DNA from: Affinundibacterium macrobrachii
Lineage (GTDB): Bacteria > Pseudomonadota > Gammaproteobacteria > Burkholderiales > Burkholderiaceae_D
Reading direction: 5' to 3'
Length of the DNA stretch: 64,000 bases
Assembly: GCF_014652415.1 (NCBI RefSeq)
Contig: NZ_BMYT01000002.1
Coordinates: 310,001 to 374,000, forward strand
In this document: in pieces, positions 56,721-64,000 of the stretch
How positions within the stretch are numbered: position 1 is the first letter of the stretch
Layout of the letters: each line of letters opens with the position of its first letter
Translations under genes and position numbers: made by a program
Notes under the pieces: model-generated
What the model was told of the DNA's origin: nothing
The model's database searches: none
What the model saw: the letters and a program-made list of their open reading frames with translations, nothing else

Positions 56721-58640
56721 ATGCAAGAACAATTCAACAAAAATATGAAACCAGGGCGAGTTAGCGTGCTCGCATTTTGTATCTTGATTGGACTTAGTCC
56801 GATTAGTTCCGCACAAGATGCGACATCGAAAAAGATTGTCGAAATCGGTACGCAAGATCCCCAAGTAATGACTTGGTTAGATATTCTGACTAATCGTTTT
56901 GGTGGACGCATGACGGGTAGTGATAACTACAGTCATGCCGCACGTTGGACCAAAAATCAAATGCAGCAATGGGGAATTGAAGCGGAGTTAGAAGAAGCAG
57001 GGCAACAAAGTGTCGGCTTTAACCGTGGACCTTGGTTTGGCAAAATCCTTACCCCCGTTGAAAAGCCTTTGCGTTTTGGCACACCAAGTTATACCGCTGG
57101 AACCAAAGGTGTGCAGCGTGGACCCGCGGTCTTAGGTCCGGCGACTGTGGCAGAAGCGCAAGCGCGCATGGCAGAATTTAAAGGTGCTTGGGTCTTGATT
57201 GCTGGAGAAAGTCGCGGCATGGGACGTGATGGTCGAAAAGAATATAAACCTGACGCGATCACCTTAAAACTAATCGAAGCCGGTGCGCTTGGTACTTTGC
57301 AAGCGGGTAAAGAACCGCTGTCCTTGCTCGATGCAAAACCAACTACTTGGGAAACATTACCAAGCTTACCTGACATCAAGCTCAACGCAACGCAATACTA
57401 TGAAATCCAAGAGCAAATAAAAAAGGGCGAAAAGCCAGAACTAGAATTTGATATTCGCAATTGGTTCTTCCCTGGTCCAGTAGCTTTTCATAATGTAGTC
57501 GCGCGAATTAAGGGGACAGAGAAACCCGATGAATACGTTGTCATAGGCGCACATTTAGATAGTTTTGATAGCGCAACTGGCGCTGTTGATGATGGCTCAG
57601 GTATGTCGCCGACAATCGAAGCAATGCGTTTATTGGCAAAAGCGGGTGCTAAACCAAAGCGTAGTATTGTGATGTTAGCGTCGGCAGGTGAGGAGCTAGG
57701 GATTTTAGGTGCAGCCGCCTTTACCGAGAAACACGCAAAAAGTATGGATAAGATGGTGATGATGCTCAATCGCGATGGTGCACCAGGCGCTATATCAGGC
57801 ATCACTGTGCCTAGTGCTTGGAAAGCACCATTTGAACGTGTCGCCAAAAGTTTGCAAGGACAATCTGGTGAATTTGGTTTTGAACTAAAAACCAGTGATT
57901 ATCCACGCATACGTGCAGAAGCTTTGTCTGGCACCGATGCCTCGGCATTTTCTATGAAAGGTGTGCCGACGCCATCGGCATCGAACAAAACAGATTTCGT
58001 CTACGGTCGTACTTGGCATACCTTATTGGATACCTATAACGAGGTCGTGCCTTATGCCAAAGCGCAGCAACACTCGGCAATCGCTATTGCATTAATGGCC
58101 TATGAAGTGGCAAATGCGCCAGAAACCTTGAGCCGCGATGGTTATTACTTGCCGTCTGGTCTGTACGTCGAGCTAGTCACAAATCAAGGTAATGTTTTAG
58201 TCGAGTTGCAAGCAGAACTAGCTCCCGCCAATGTAGCGCGTTTGGTTGCTCAGCTCGAAACAAACTTTAAACCGCCTGCATTTAACCCCGGTGCAGCCCG
58301 TCCAAGCACGCCACCTGCACCGATTGGGCAAGCAAACATCGTTAATGGCAAATGGGAGTTTCGTTTGCATGGTAAATGGCCAGAAACCGTATTGAATGAG
58401 ATGGCGAAAAAAGCTGTTAACTTACAGGGTCATGTGGTCGCAATCAATGCGCAAGGTCATTTATTGATAGGCACGGCAGATAGTCAATTCACAAGTGAAT
58501 TCAATGTAATCGGTAGACTCACTGCCGGACAAGAGACTTTGAACAAAATAGATAGCAATACTGAGTTCAGACAAATTCGCGTAATACGCGTTGGTGCAGA
58601 AGCAAAAGCTTTTCTAGGAGAAGGGCAACAAAAGAAATAA
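56721..58640 (+). CDS. Exported M28 family peptidase with C-terminal cyclophilin-like domain
   Basis: A 639-residue secreted protein. A signal peptide (about 1-31, ending in SPISSAQ) is followed by a PA-type insert region (about 110-215) and an M28 zinc aminopeptidase/carboxypeptidase domain (about 255-465). Metal ligands appear in VIGAHLDSFDSATGAVDDGS, the base Glu in ASAGEELGILGA, and others in MVMMLNRDGAPGA and TWHTLLDTYNEV. After about residue 485 it carries LVTNQGNVLVELQAELAPAN, a start typical of cyclophilin isomerases, and a C-terminal region that continues that fold. The fusion of a metallopeptidase with a prolyl isomerase-like domain is unusual. Aminopeptidase activity is inferred. 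Confidence 0.88.
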   Translation: MQEQFNKNMKPGRVSVLAFCILIGLSPISSAQDATSKKIVEIGTQDPQVMTWLDILTNRFGGRMTGSDNYSHAARWTKNQMQQWGIEAELEEAGQQSVGFNRGPWFGKILTPVEKPLRFGTPSYTAGTKGVQRGPAVLGPATVAEAQARMAEFKGAWVLIAGESRGMGRDGRKEYKPDAITLKLIEAGALGTLQAGKEPLSLLDAKPTTWETLPSLPDIKLNATQYYEIQEQIKKGEKPELEFDIRNWFFPGPVAFHNVVARIKGTEKPDEYVVIGAHLDSFDSATGAVDDGSGMSPTIEAMRLLAKAGAKPKRSIVMLASAGEELGILGAAAFTEKHAKSMDKMVMMLNRDGAPGAISGITVPSAWKAPFERVAKSLQGQSGEFGFELKTSDYPRIRAEALSGTDASAFSMKGVPTPSASNKTDFVYGRTWHTLLDTYNEVVPYAKAQQHSAIAIALMAYEVANAPETLSRDGYYLPSGLYVELVTNQGNVLVELQAELAPANVARLVAQLETNFKPPAFNPGAARPSTPPAPIGQANIVNGKWEFRLHGKWPETVLNEMAKKAVNLQGHVVAINAQGHLLIGTADSQFTSEFNVIGRLTAGQETLNKIDSNTEFRQIRVIRVGAEAKAFLGEGQQKK

Positions 58641-58670
58641 GTCATTTTGCGCAGCAAGGTTTTGAGAAGA

Positions 58671-58701
58671 ATCCGTCTTAGCAATATGGCGGATTTTTTT
58701 A
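58671..58701 (+). terminator. Terminator of the M28 peptidase gene
   Basis: AATCCGTC pairs with GGCGGATT (one G-T pair) around a loop of about 9 bases, followed by TTTTTTTA. It lies about 30 bases after the stop. Confidence 0.75.
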
Positions 58702-58880
58702 TGCCGTTACTTTGCCATTCGCGCCAAATTCACAGTCCCTAAGGCACAAAAATAGCTGATCGGTCGCATCTTTCTCGATTCCCTCTTATCAAGCAAGGAT
58801 GATGCGGTCTCACGTTGTTGGTCATTGAAAGATCCGCAGCGAAGTTCGGATAGATTTCTATTTTTTTGAGGGATATTTTT

Positions 58881-59291
58881 ATGCGTTATTTGGCATTTGT
58901 TGACGGCGTTACTCGGGGTGCGTTGCGCCTTCTTATTAGCTTTTCCTTAGTCTTCTCAAGTTTGATTATCGCGGGTTGCGGTAGCAGTGGTCATGTCGAT
59001 GATCGAGGCAACGAAGTCGTGATTGATGGACACAAGCTTGACAGTATCATTAATAAATCTGGGCGTTATAACGTCTATCTCACAGGTACTAGCAATAACA
59101 TTGTCATCGCAGAGAAAAATCAAGTTGGTCGCATACGTGTGACAGGCGTCAACAATGACCTCAGCATACGCAATAGCGCAATGGTCGAGCAAATTGATTT
59201 AGAAGGCGAGGGGAATACGCTGTATATACCGAAAGGTTTTGTGTCACGCATTTCGAGGAGTGGGGTAGGAAATAAAATTATTGAGAAATGA
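58881..59291 (+). CDS. DUF3060 domain lipoprotein
   Basis: A 136-residue lipoprotein with a signal peptide and lipobox (IIAGC, Cys near 33). The mature part is a right-handed beta-repeat domain of the DUF3060 type with alternating INKSGRYNVYLTGTSNNIVI, RIRVTGVNNDLSI and LEGEGNTLYIP units ending SGVGNKIIEK. The regular N-N-x-I pattern gives the fold; the function is unknown. I start it at 58881, where GAGGG lies about 9 bases upstream; a TTG 15 bases earlier is in frame. It stands alone. Confidence 0.8.
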   Translation: MRYLAFVDGVTRGALRLLISFSLVFSSLIIAGCGSSGHVDDRGNEVVIDGHKLDSIINKSGRYNVYLTGTSNNIVIAEKNQVGRIRVTGVNNDLSIRNSAMVEQIDLEGEGNTLYIPKGFVSRISRSGVGNKIIEK

Positions 59292-59308
59292 CATGCTGAA
59301 GGTTTACC

Positions 59309-59407
59309 ATGAATGTTCGGATGTTGTTGCGCCTTGCGCTATTATTCGCTTTCTTGTTTAGTTCACTTGCTTCTCTTGTTGGTGGACTTGATGGCGTTAG
59401 GATCTAG
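59309..59407 (+). CDS. Possible 32-residue hydrophobic peptide
   Basis: A short frame starting MNVRMLLRLALLFAFLF, with a single hydrophobic helix and a polar tail (GGLDGVRI). It has an AAGG ribosome site 6 bases before the ATG. The product would be a single-span or exported peptide. It follows the DUF3060 gene by 17 bases. It may be real, but a hydrophobic frame this short can arise by chance. No family is recognised. Confidence 0.3.
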   Translation: MNVRMLLRLALLFAFLFSSLASLVGGLDGVRI

Positions 59408-59483
59408 GCTAAATTGACTTGATTGATTTTAGTGATCAGCAATTTTTCCTAAGATCTCGCACGTAAAAAATAGGGAAACGACA

Positions 59484-59849
59484 TTGCGATACTTGCGCTT
59501 ATTACTGGCATTTCTGGCTTGCCTCTGCCTAATGTTGGCAATCATCGGCATTTTTGTTCCCGGATTGCCAACCGTGCCATTCCTCTTATTGGCTGCTTGG
59601 TTGTCTGCAAAAAGTTCACCGCGCTTGCATCAATGGCTACATCGTCACGCAGTGTTCGGCAAAATGTTGCGCGACTGGGAGGCCAATAAAAGCGTTTCCC
59701 GAAAGAGCAAAATCATTGCTATATTGATGCTCATAGTGAGTTATACATTGATGTTATTGCGCGTGAATAATCTCTGGGTTCTGGGCGCTGCCGCATTACT
59801 TTTCTTGGCCGTCGCGGTATTTTTAATCAGTCGACCAGAACCGAGTTAA
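59484..59849 (+). CDS. YbaN family (DUF454) inner-membrane protein
   Basis: A 121-residue membrane protein with about 3-4 hydrophobic helices, matching the YbaN/DUF454 family: LCLMLAIIGIFVPGLPTVPFLLLAAW, seen in two parts, then SSPRLHQWLHRHAVFGKMLRDWE and the basic SRKSKI loop. The family has no established function. The start is a TTG at 59484, with AGGGA about 8 bases upstream. It appears to be transcribed on its own. Confidence 0.85.
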   Translation: MRYLRLLLAFLACLCLMLAIIGIFVPGLPTVPFLLLAAWLSAKSSPRLHQWLHRHAVFGKMLRDWEANKSVSRKSKIIAILMLIVSYTLMLLRVNNLWVLGAAALLFLAVAVFLISRPEPS

Positions 59850-60036
59850 ATTTCGTCTCTTTTGCAGTCTATTCATCGAAAAATGCAGTTCGTCGGTTTT
59901 GCGCTGACGCCACTACCCACAGCGATTACGATTCAATTTCTTTAATATCTGGCATGACATTAGCTAAACAGATGTAGTTATGCCGAACGTCGCATGAAAG
60001 TCTATCTTTTTCATGTTCATACGAGAGGAAAAAGAA

Positions 60037-61569
60037 ATGAATCATCTACAAAAAATGTTGTTTGTAATGGCAGTTAGTAGCATTACACCGAGTTTGGTAC
60101 TTGCGGCAACACCTATTGAGTCCACAAACTCAGCATTAGCGTCCAAGTCTAGCGAAACAGAAAGTCTAGAACGCTCTCTCAATCCCAAGCTGATCGAACA
60201 ATTCTCACCTGGCTTAGCAGTAGCGGTAGTCTCGAATGGCAAAGTGATTTTTTCTAAGGGATTTGGTACAACCCAGATTGGTGGTAGCGTTGCAGTGACA
60301 CCAGATACGCCGTTTTATATTGCCTCCAGTACCAAAGCTTTTACCGCCCACATCAGCTCTGATCTGGCACGTACCCATCCGCATTTAATGACAACGCCGG
60401 TGCAAAAATTGATGCCGACTTTGCGTTTTCATCCTAGCGTGAATGCAGAACAAGTGACGCTCGAGCGCCTGTTGAATCATACACATGGTATTAGTGGGGA
60501 TGGTCCGGTGACTTATCGAACTGCTTTTACGGGTGAGTTTCAATCGACCTCGGAGTTATTGGCGTTCTTGTCGCATCATCCTGCCTCTGCTGCTGGAAAT
60601 AACTTTGAATATTCCAATCTCGGTCCGGTGCTTGCTGGCTATATTCTCGAACATCTCACCGGAAAAGCGTGGCAAGATTTGGTCGATGCATCGATTTTTC
60701 GCCCTTTGAATATGCGTAATAGCGCAAATCGTTTGACGCAACTAGATCCGCAAAAAATCGCGCAAGGACATGAATTCTTTGGCGATGCGTTTATGGTGAG
60801 TAAGGCGAAAAAAGTTGATAAAAACATGCACGCCGCTGGCGGCACTTACAGCAGTGCAAATGATTTAGCTGCTTGGTTGGGCGCCCATTTGCAACAAGGC
60901 CAATGGCAAGGAAAAGCGATTTTCCCGCCAGAATTGGTGGCAGATGCTTGGAAACAAACCGCTACGCAAAATCGTACCGTCGCTGGTATGAAACGCGTGG
61001 GTTGGTCACTCGGTTGGGATATCGCTGAATACAAAGGACAAAAAGTCTATTTGCGCCCAGGTGGTTTCACTGGTTATAGCGCGCACATGTCGATGATGCC
61101 GGAGCGCGGTTTTGGCGTTGTGGTTTTGAGTAATGGCGGGACGCTCTCCAGCATGATGAATCAACATATTGTTGATGTGATCTACGCTAGTTTGCTGAAT
61201 GAACCTGAACATGAGGCAAAACGGCTAGAAGCGGAGACTAAGCTTCAAAGCAACTACACAAAGATGCTGCAAGCACAGCTCGCCGAGAAGCAAAAACGCG
61301 CAGCGCGACAATTGCCATTACCACAGCCTATGAGCACTTATTCAGGAATTTTTGAGAATGAACTGGGAAGTTTACAGTGCCAAATTAGAGACAATCAACT
61401 GATACTCAAGATGGGTATTGCTGAAGCAGATACCGAAGTCTATAAAGCCGATGAACACGCATTTAGAACCGAGTTGCTAGGGCGAGGACAGATTCTGACT
61501 TACGTGATGAAAGAAGGTAAGGTGGTCGGATTGAATTTAGGCGAGAAGTTTTTTGCTAAGAAAAACTGA
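60037..61569 (+). CDS. Class C beta-lactamase-like serine hydrolase, exported
   Basis: A 510-residue serine hydrolase. A signal peptide ends near LVLA/A. The active-site SxxK is S97-S-T-K100 in YIASSTKAFTAH, and the second motif Tyr is in FEYSNLGPVLAGYIL. The His/Lys-Gly region reads HMSMMPERGFGVVVLSNGG. After about residue 400 a Lys/Arg/Glu-rich helix leads to a C-terminal domain (YSGIFENELGSLQCQIRDN) typical of penicillin-binding or esterase relatives. It could be an esterase, D-amino-peptidase or beta-lactamase; activity cannot be told from this. I start it at 60037 (MNHLQKML) with GAGG upstream rather than at the earlier ATG. Confidence 0.88.
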   Translation: MNHLQKMLFVMAVSSITPSLVLAATPIESTNSALASKSSETESLERSLNPKLIEQFSPGLAVAVVSNGKVIFSKGFGTTQIGGSVAVTPDTPFYIASSTKAFTAHISSDLARTHPHLMTTPVQKLMPTLRFHPSVNAEQVTLERLLNHTHGISGDGPVTYRTAFTGEFQSTSELLAFLSHHPASAAGNNFEYSNLGPVLAGYILEHLTGKAWQDLVDASIFRPLNMRNSANRLTQLDPQKIAQGHEFFGDAFMVSKAKKVDKNMHAAGGTYSSANDLAAWLGAHLQQGQWQGKAIFPPELVADAWKQTATQNRTVAGMKRVGWSLGWDIAEYKGQKVYLRPGGFTGYSAHMSMMPERGFGVVVLSNGGTLSSMMNQHIVDVIYASLLNEPEHEAKRLEAETKLQSNYTKMLQAQLAEKQKRAARQLPLPQPMSTYSGIFENELGSLQCQIRDNQLILKMGIAEADTEVYKADEHAFRTELLGRGQILTYVMKEGKVVGLNLGEKFFAKKN

Positions 61570-61576
61570 AAATTCT

Positions 61577-61614
61577 CATTGTGCTTGTCGAGAAACTTTT
61601 CTTCGAGCACAATG
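61577..61614 (+). terminator. Hairpin after the serine hydrolase gene
   Basis: CATTGTGCT pairs with AGCACAATG, with partial inner pairing, 8 bases after the stop. It is followed by TTTCGTG, only a short T run, so termination is uncertain. Confidence 0.4.
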
Positions 61615-61676
61615 TTTCGTGAACCATATCCAACCGTTTCAACTAGATCAGCTAAACGAAAAGGAGAATCAAAGTG

Positions 61677-62135
61677 ATGAAGCATATCTTGGTTTTTACC
61701 GCACTAATAAATTGCGCTGCTTATGCTGCGGCACAGGCACCGACCGCTGCACAATGCCCGTTTGAGCCCGAGTATTTGTCTAAACATTTCGGGCATCCTT
61801 TTAAAGCGGGCGTGCCAGAGCGCGGAATATTGGGAAAGGCATGTGTGTATAGTTCAGACGGGCCAAAAATTTGGATTGATGCGGGTGCAAATCCAGCCCC
61901 GTCGGTTGAGATGTACCGAAAAATGAGTAATCCACCGGGTACGACATTTACCGCAGTGAATAATGACCCTGATAAAGCGGTTCATATCAATGCCAAAGCT
62001 GATGCTCCCTCATTTGCCTCGATCAGTTATTTGCGCAAGGGCATCTTAGTAAATATTACCGTCACTGGCGTAGATGATAAATCGGCGATTGCATCTTGGA
62101 ATAGCAAACTGGTGCAATTGAAACGCATTCCATGA
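61677..62135 (+). CDS. Hypothetical exported protein
   Basis: A 152-residue protein with a signal peptide (MKHILVFTALINCAAYAAAQ) and a mature body that begins CPFEPEYLSKHFGHPF and has GKACVYSSDGPKIWIDAG, AVHINAKADAPSFASISYLR and GILVNITVTGVDD. Two Cys could form a disulfide. This pattern is seen in small secreted betaproteobacterial proteins without assigned function. AAGGAG precedes it; an adjacent GTG one codon earlier would be better spaced from that site, so the start could be at 61674. Confidence 0.65.
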   Translation: MKHILVFTALINCAAYAAAQAPTAAQCPFEPEYLSKHFGHPFKAGVPERGILGKACVYSSDGPKIWIDAGANPAPSVEMYRKMSNPPGTTFTAVNNDPDKAVHINAKADAPSFASISYLRKGILVNITVTGVDDKSAIASWNSKLVQLKRIP

Positions 62136-62238
62136 GACGAGATTTAGCGTCTACTTGGTGTCACAGCGTGACTTATTATTTGATGATCTTACCGACGATC
62201 AGTGTCACGTTTATGGCATCTACTTGTAGGAGGCTCTG

Positions 62239-62736
62239 GTGAGCAATCCGCAGCGCATAGCAAGCTACTGGGATTTGCTTGAGCCTATTTGGGATCAGAT
62301 CGATATTTACACCAATCCCGAAACTTTTTTGGCGCAATTTGCCCAATTGCCGCAAGCAGTTGGCGATTTATATGCCGCTCATTGGCTAGTATCCGAAGTA
62401 GTGAATGGTGCGTTTCCGCAGTTTTTCTCTAACTCAACAGGCGTGCTGGCACCAGAAGCGCTTATTGCTTTCCGAAGAATTGGTTTAACAGATGCTGCCG
62501 ATATCACCGAAGCTTGTATGACATTTTTTGGTGACTCATATCCACGCGATCGCGCTGTGCGGGCAACGATGATTGATTGGGTTTGGGCAGAAACCTTATC
62601 AGAAGACGATGAATATAATCTCGACATCTTGCTCGACTTATCTAGTCAATTCTTGGATGCGATTGGTAAGGATCAGAATGTATTCAATCTTGCTGCGGAT
62701 GAATATGCAAACCGTTATCGTGCTAGCTTGAAATAA
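62239..62736 (+). CDS. DUF4375 (DMP19-like) protein
   Basis: A 165-residue cytoplasmic protein. The central stretch AHWLVSEVVNGAFPQFFSNSTG is the hallmark of the DUF4375/DMP19 group, with the acidic and helical surroundings DSYPRDRAVRATMI. A relative in Neisseria (DMP19) mimics DNA and interferes with a DNA-binding regulator, but this need not hold here. It starts with a GTG at 62239, preceded by a strong AGGAGG site. It has no evident partner next to it. Confidence 0.75.
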   Translation: MSNPQRIASYWDLLEPIWDQIDIYTNPETFLAQFAQLPQAVGDLYAAHWLVSEVVNGAFPQFFSNSTGVLAPEALIAFRRIGLTDAADITEACMTFFGDSYPRDRAVRATMIDWVWAETLSEDDEYNLDILLDLSSQFLDAIGKDQNVFNLAADEYANRYRASLK

Positions 62737-62830
62737 TTTGGCGGCTTCAATTTGTTATGAGAAACTCGATCTTTTAGTCGAATGTGCAAATCGATTATCA
62801 TCACTCGCATGTTCAAGATCAGGAGTAAGG

Positions 62831-63664
62831 ATGCAAGTTCAAAAAATCGCTGCTTTTTCTGACGGTGAGGTTGGGGGAAATCCTGCAGGTGTATGTATCA
62901 CCGAACAATTTCCAAGCGATAGCGAGATGCAGAAAATCGCGGCTGCAGTTGGATTTTCTGAAACCGTATTTGCGGTACCCATCGGTGCAGATTGGCGTGT
63001 TCGCTACTTTTCTCCAGAATCCGAAATACCATTCTGTGGTCATGCGACGATCGCGCTCGGGGCTGCATTGGCATTGCAACAAGGTAATGGCGTGTTTTCT
63101 CTACAGTTGAATCAAGCAGTGATTACGGTCGAGGGCAAATCAGAACCGGGACGAATTTCTGCCGCACTACAATCGCCACCAACGCGTAGCATGGTCGCTT
63201 CGCCGCAATTAGTTGCTGAAGCATTAGCGATGTTTGGATATCACGAAACGGATCTCGATCCACGGATTCCACCAGCGCGCATTCATGGTGGCGCAGATCA
63301 TTTGGTATTGGCGTTGAAGTCGCGATCTGCATTGAGTGCGATGCATTATGATCTGGCGGCAGGTCGTGTTTGGATGAATCGCGAAGCTTTAGTGACGATT
63401 TTATTTGTGTTTGCGGAGAGCAATCAGTTGTTCCACACGCGCAATGCGTTTGCTTCTGGAGGGGTGTTAGAAGACCCCGCAACTGGCGCTGCTAGCGCAG
63501 CATTTGCCGGTTATTTGCGTGACTTAGCTTGGCCCCATGCTGGTCATATCGATCTTGTGCAAGGTGAGGACATGGGCATGCGTTCTTGTATTGCCGCTGA
63601 TTTTAGTGCTGAACTTGGTAGTTCAATTCGTGTTTCTGGTCGAGCCCGACTGATCGTTAATTGA
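62831..63664 (+). CDS. PhzF family isomerase-like protein
   Basis: A 277-residue protein of the PhzF fold, two halves of an antiparallel beta barrel around a helix. It begins MQVQKIAAFSDGEVGGNPAG and contains the catalytic-Glu region AAVGFSETVFAVP, SPESEIPFCGHATIALGAAL and GVLEDPATGAASAAFAGYL. PhzF acts in phenazine synthesis, but most relatives in bacteria without that pathway have unknown substrates, and no phenazine genes are present. AGGAGTAAGG directly before the ATG fixes the start at 62831; the frame extends further upstream without support. Confidence 0.88.
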   Translation: MQVQKIAAFSDGEVGGNPAGVCITEQFPSDSEMQKIAAAVGFSETVFAVPIGADWRVRYFSPESEIPFCGHATIALGAALALQQGNGVFSLQLNQAVITVEGKSEPGRISAALQSPPTRSMVASPQLVAEALAMFGYHETDLDPRIPPARIHGGADHLVLALKSRSALSAMHYDLAAGRVWMNREALVTILFVFAESNQLFHTRNAFASGGVLEDPATGAASAAFAGYLRDLAWPHAGHIDLVQGEDMGMRSCIAADFSAELGSSIRVSGRARLIVN

Positions 63665-63852
63665 ATAAGCGTCTCTATAAAATTTTATCCGCACTGAATA
63701 ATTGTTGCGACCAAGGTTTTTTCGTAAATCTTGATAATGTGCAAATTGCAAAAAATGACTTACCATAGCCGCCTGCGCGAACTGGTGTCATTCGTCGCCA
63801 ATTGCTCGCGGATTTTTTCTACTATTCATCTCGCATTTTCAATTCCGCTTCT

Positions 63853-64000
63853 ATGACAGATAAATTGAATCAAGATAAGTTACCCACGCCCGTCGCCGCC
63901 ATCGCAAGCGCTGCGAAAGAAACCGCAAAATTGATGGCTGCTGATGGTGAACTCAGAAAAGGCTATGGCATCGTTAGTGGCGTATGGGCATTAGGATTAG
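63853..64000 (+). CDS. Start of a gene cut by the window edge
   Basis: The first 49 codons of a rightward gene, open to the end of the window. It begins with MTDKLNQDKLPTPVAAIASA and continues through KETAKLMAADGELRKGYGI into a hydrophobic stretch (VSGVWALGL), which suggests a membrane helix after a polar N-terminal tail. The family cannot be determined from this short part. Confidence 0.5.
   Translation, partial: MTDKLNQDKLPTPVAAIASAAKETAKLMAADGELRKGYGIVSGVWALGL

Overview
The window looks like chromosomal DNA of a betaproteobacterium of the order Burkholderiales, most likely the Oxalobacteraceae (Undibacterium or Herminiimonas type). This is inferred from gene content and order: a phasin, a TorF-type porin-glnK-amtB operon, an rsmB-DUF4390-ntrY-ntrX operon with a short AAA+-less NtrX, DUF3567 and DUF1840 proteins, and the mnmG-rsmG-parA-parB-atp cluster. 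Base composition is moderate to AT-rich. I see no prophage, insertion sequence, CRISPR array, rRNA or complete tRNA.

Layout. 0-3 kb: phasin, then an alkylation-repair pair (ogt and an Ada/AraC/AlkA fusion). 3-9 kb: an orphan TPR-GAF histidine kinase, then the nitrogen operon porin-glnK-amtB read leftwards behind a clear sigma-54 promoter. 9.5-13.3 kb: ubiK, comM and a chemoreceptor. 13.4-23.1 kb: a leftward block with an M20 amidohydrolase, DUF3567, the rsmB-DUF4390-ntrYX operon, an alpha/beta hydrolase, DUF1840 and a lipoprotein. 23.4-25.6 kb: a membrane protein, a LytS-like kinase and a LytTR regulator. 25.6-29 kb: mtnN and btaA, with two origin-like DnaA modules. 29.4-41 kb: putP, an SRPBCC protein, glpK, a YgjP-like protease, a double FKBP, mmsA, a GH19 protein and a large TonB-dependent receptor. 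41.3-64 kb: every gene reads rightwards: a TSUP transporter, mnmG-rsmG-parA-parB with several parS sites, the complete ATP synthase operon atpIBEFHAGDC, a CoA-binding protein, PPK2, an M28 peptidase with a cyclophilin-like tail, small secreted or lipoprotein genes, a class C serine hydrolase, a DUF4375 protein, a PhzF protein, and the start of a gene cut by the window edge.

The most interesting signal is a duplicated replication-origin-like module on either side of mtnN. Each copy has an AT-rich TATATATA stretch, TAG trinucleotide repeats (the DnaA-trio signature), a conserved 17-base spacer starting TTAACGTTG, and a perfect DnaA box TGTGGATAA, with further DnaA boxes facing back further right. 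Both copies have the same orientation and are about 1.1 kb apart. Nearby parS sites, the parAB genes, gene orientation (leftward-biased on the left, all rightward after 41 kb) and hand-sampled GC skew all fit an origin close to 25-27 kb. dnaA is not in the window. A second linked story is that btaA, predicted to release methylthioadenosine, sits directly upstream of mtnN, which destroys that product, with one origin-like module between them.
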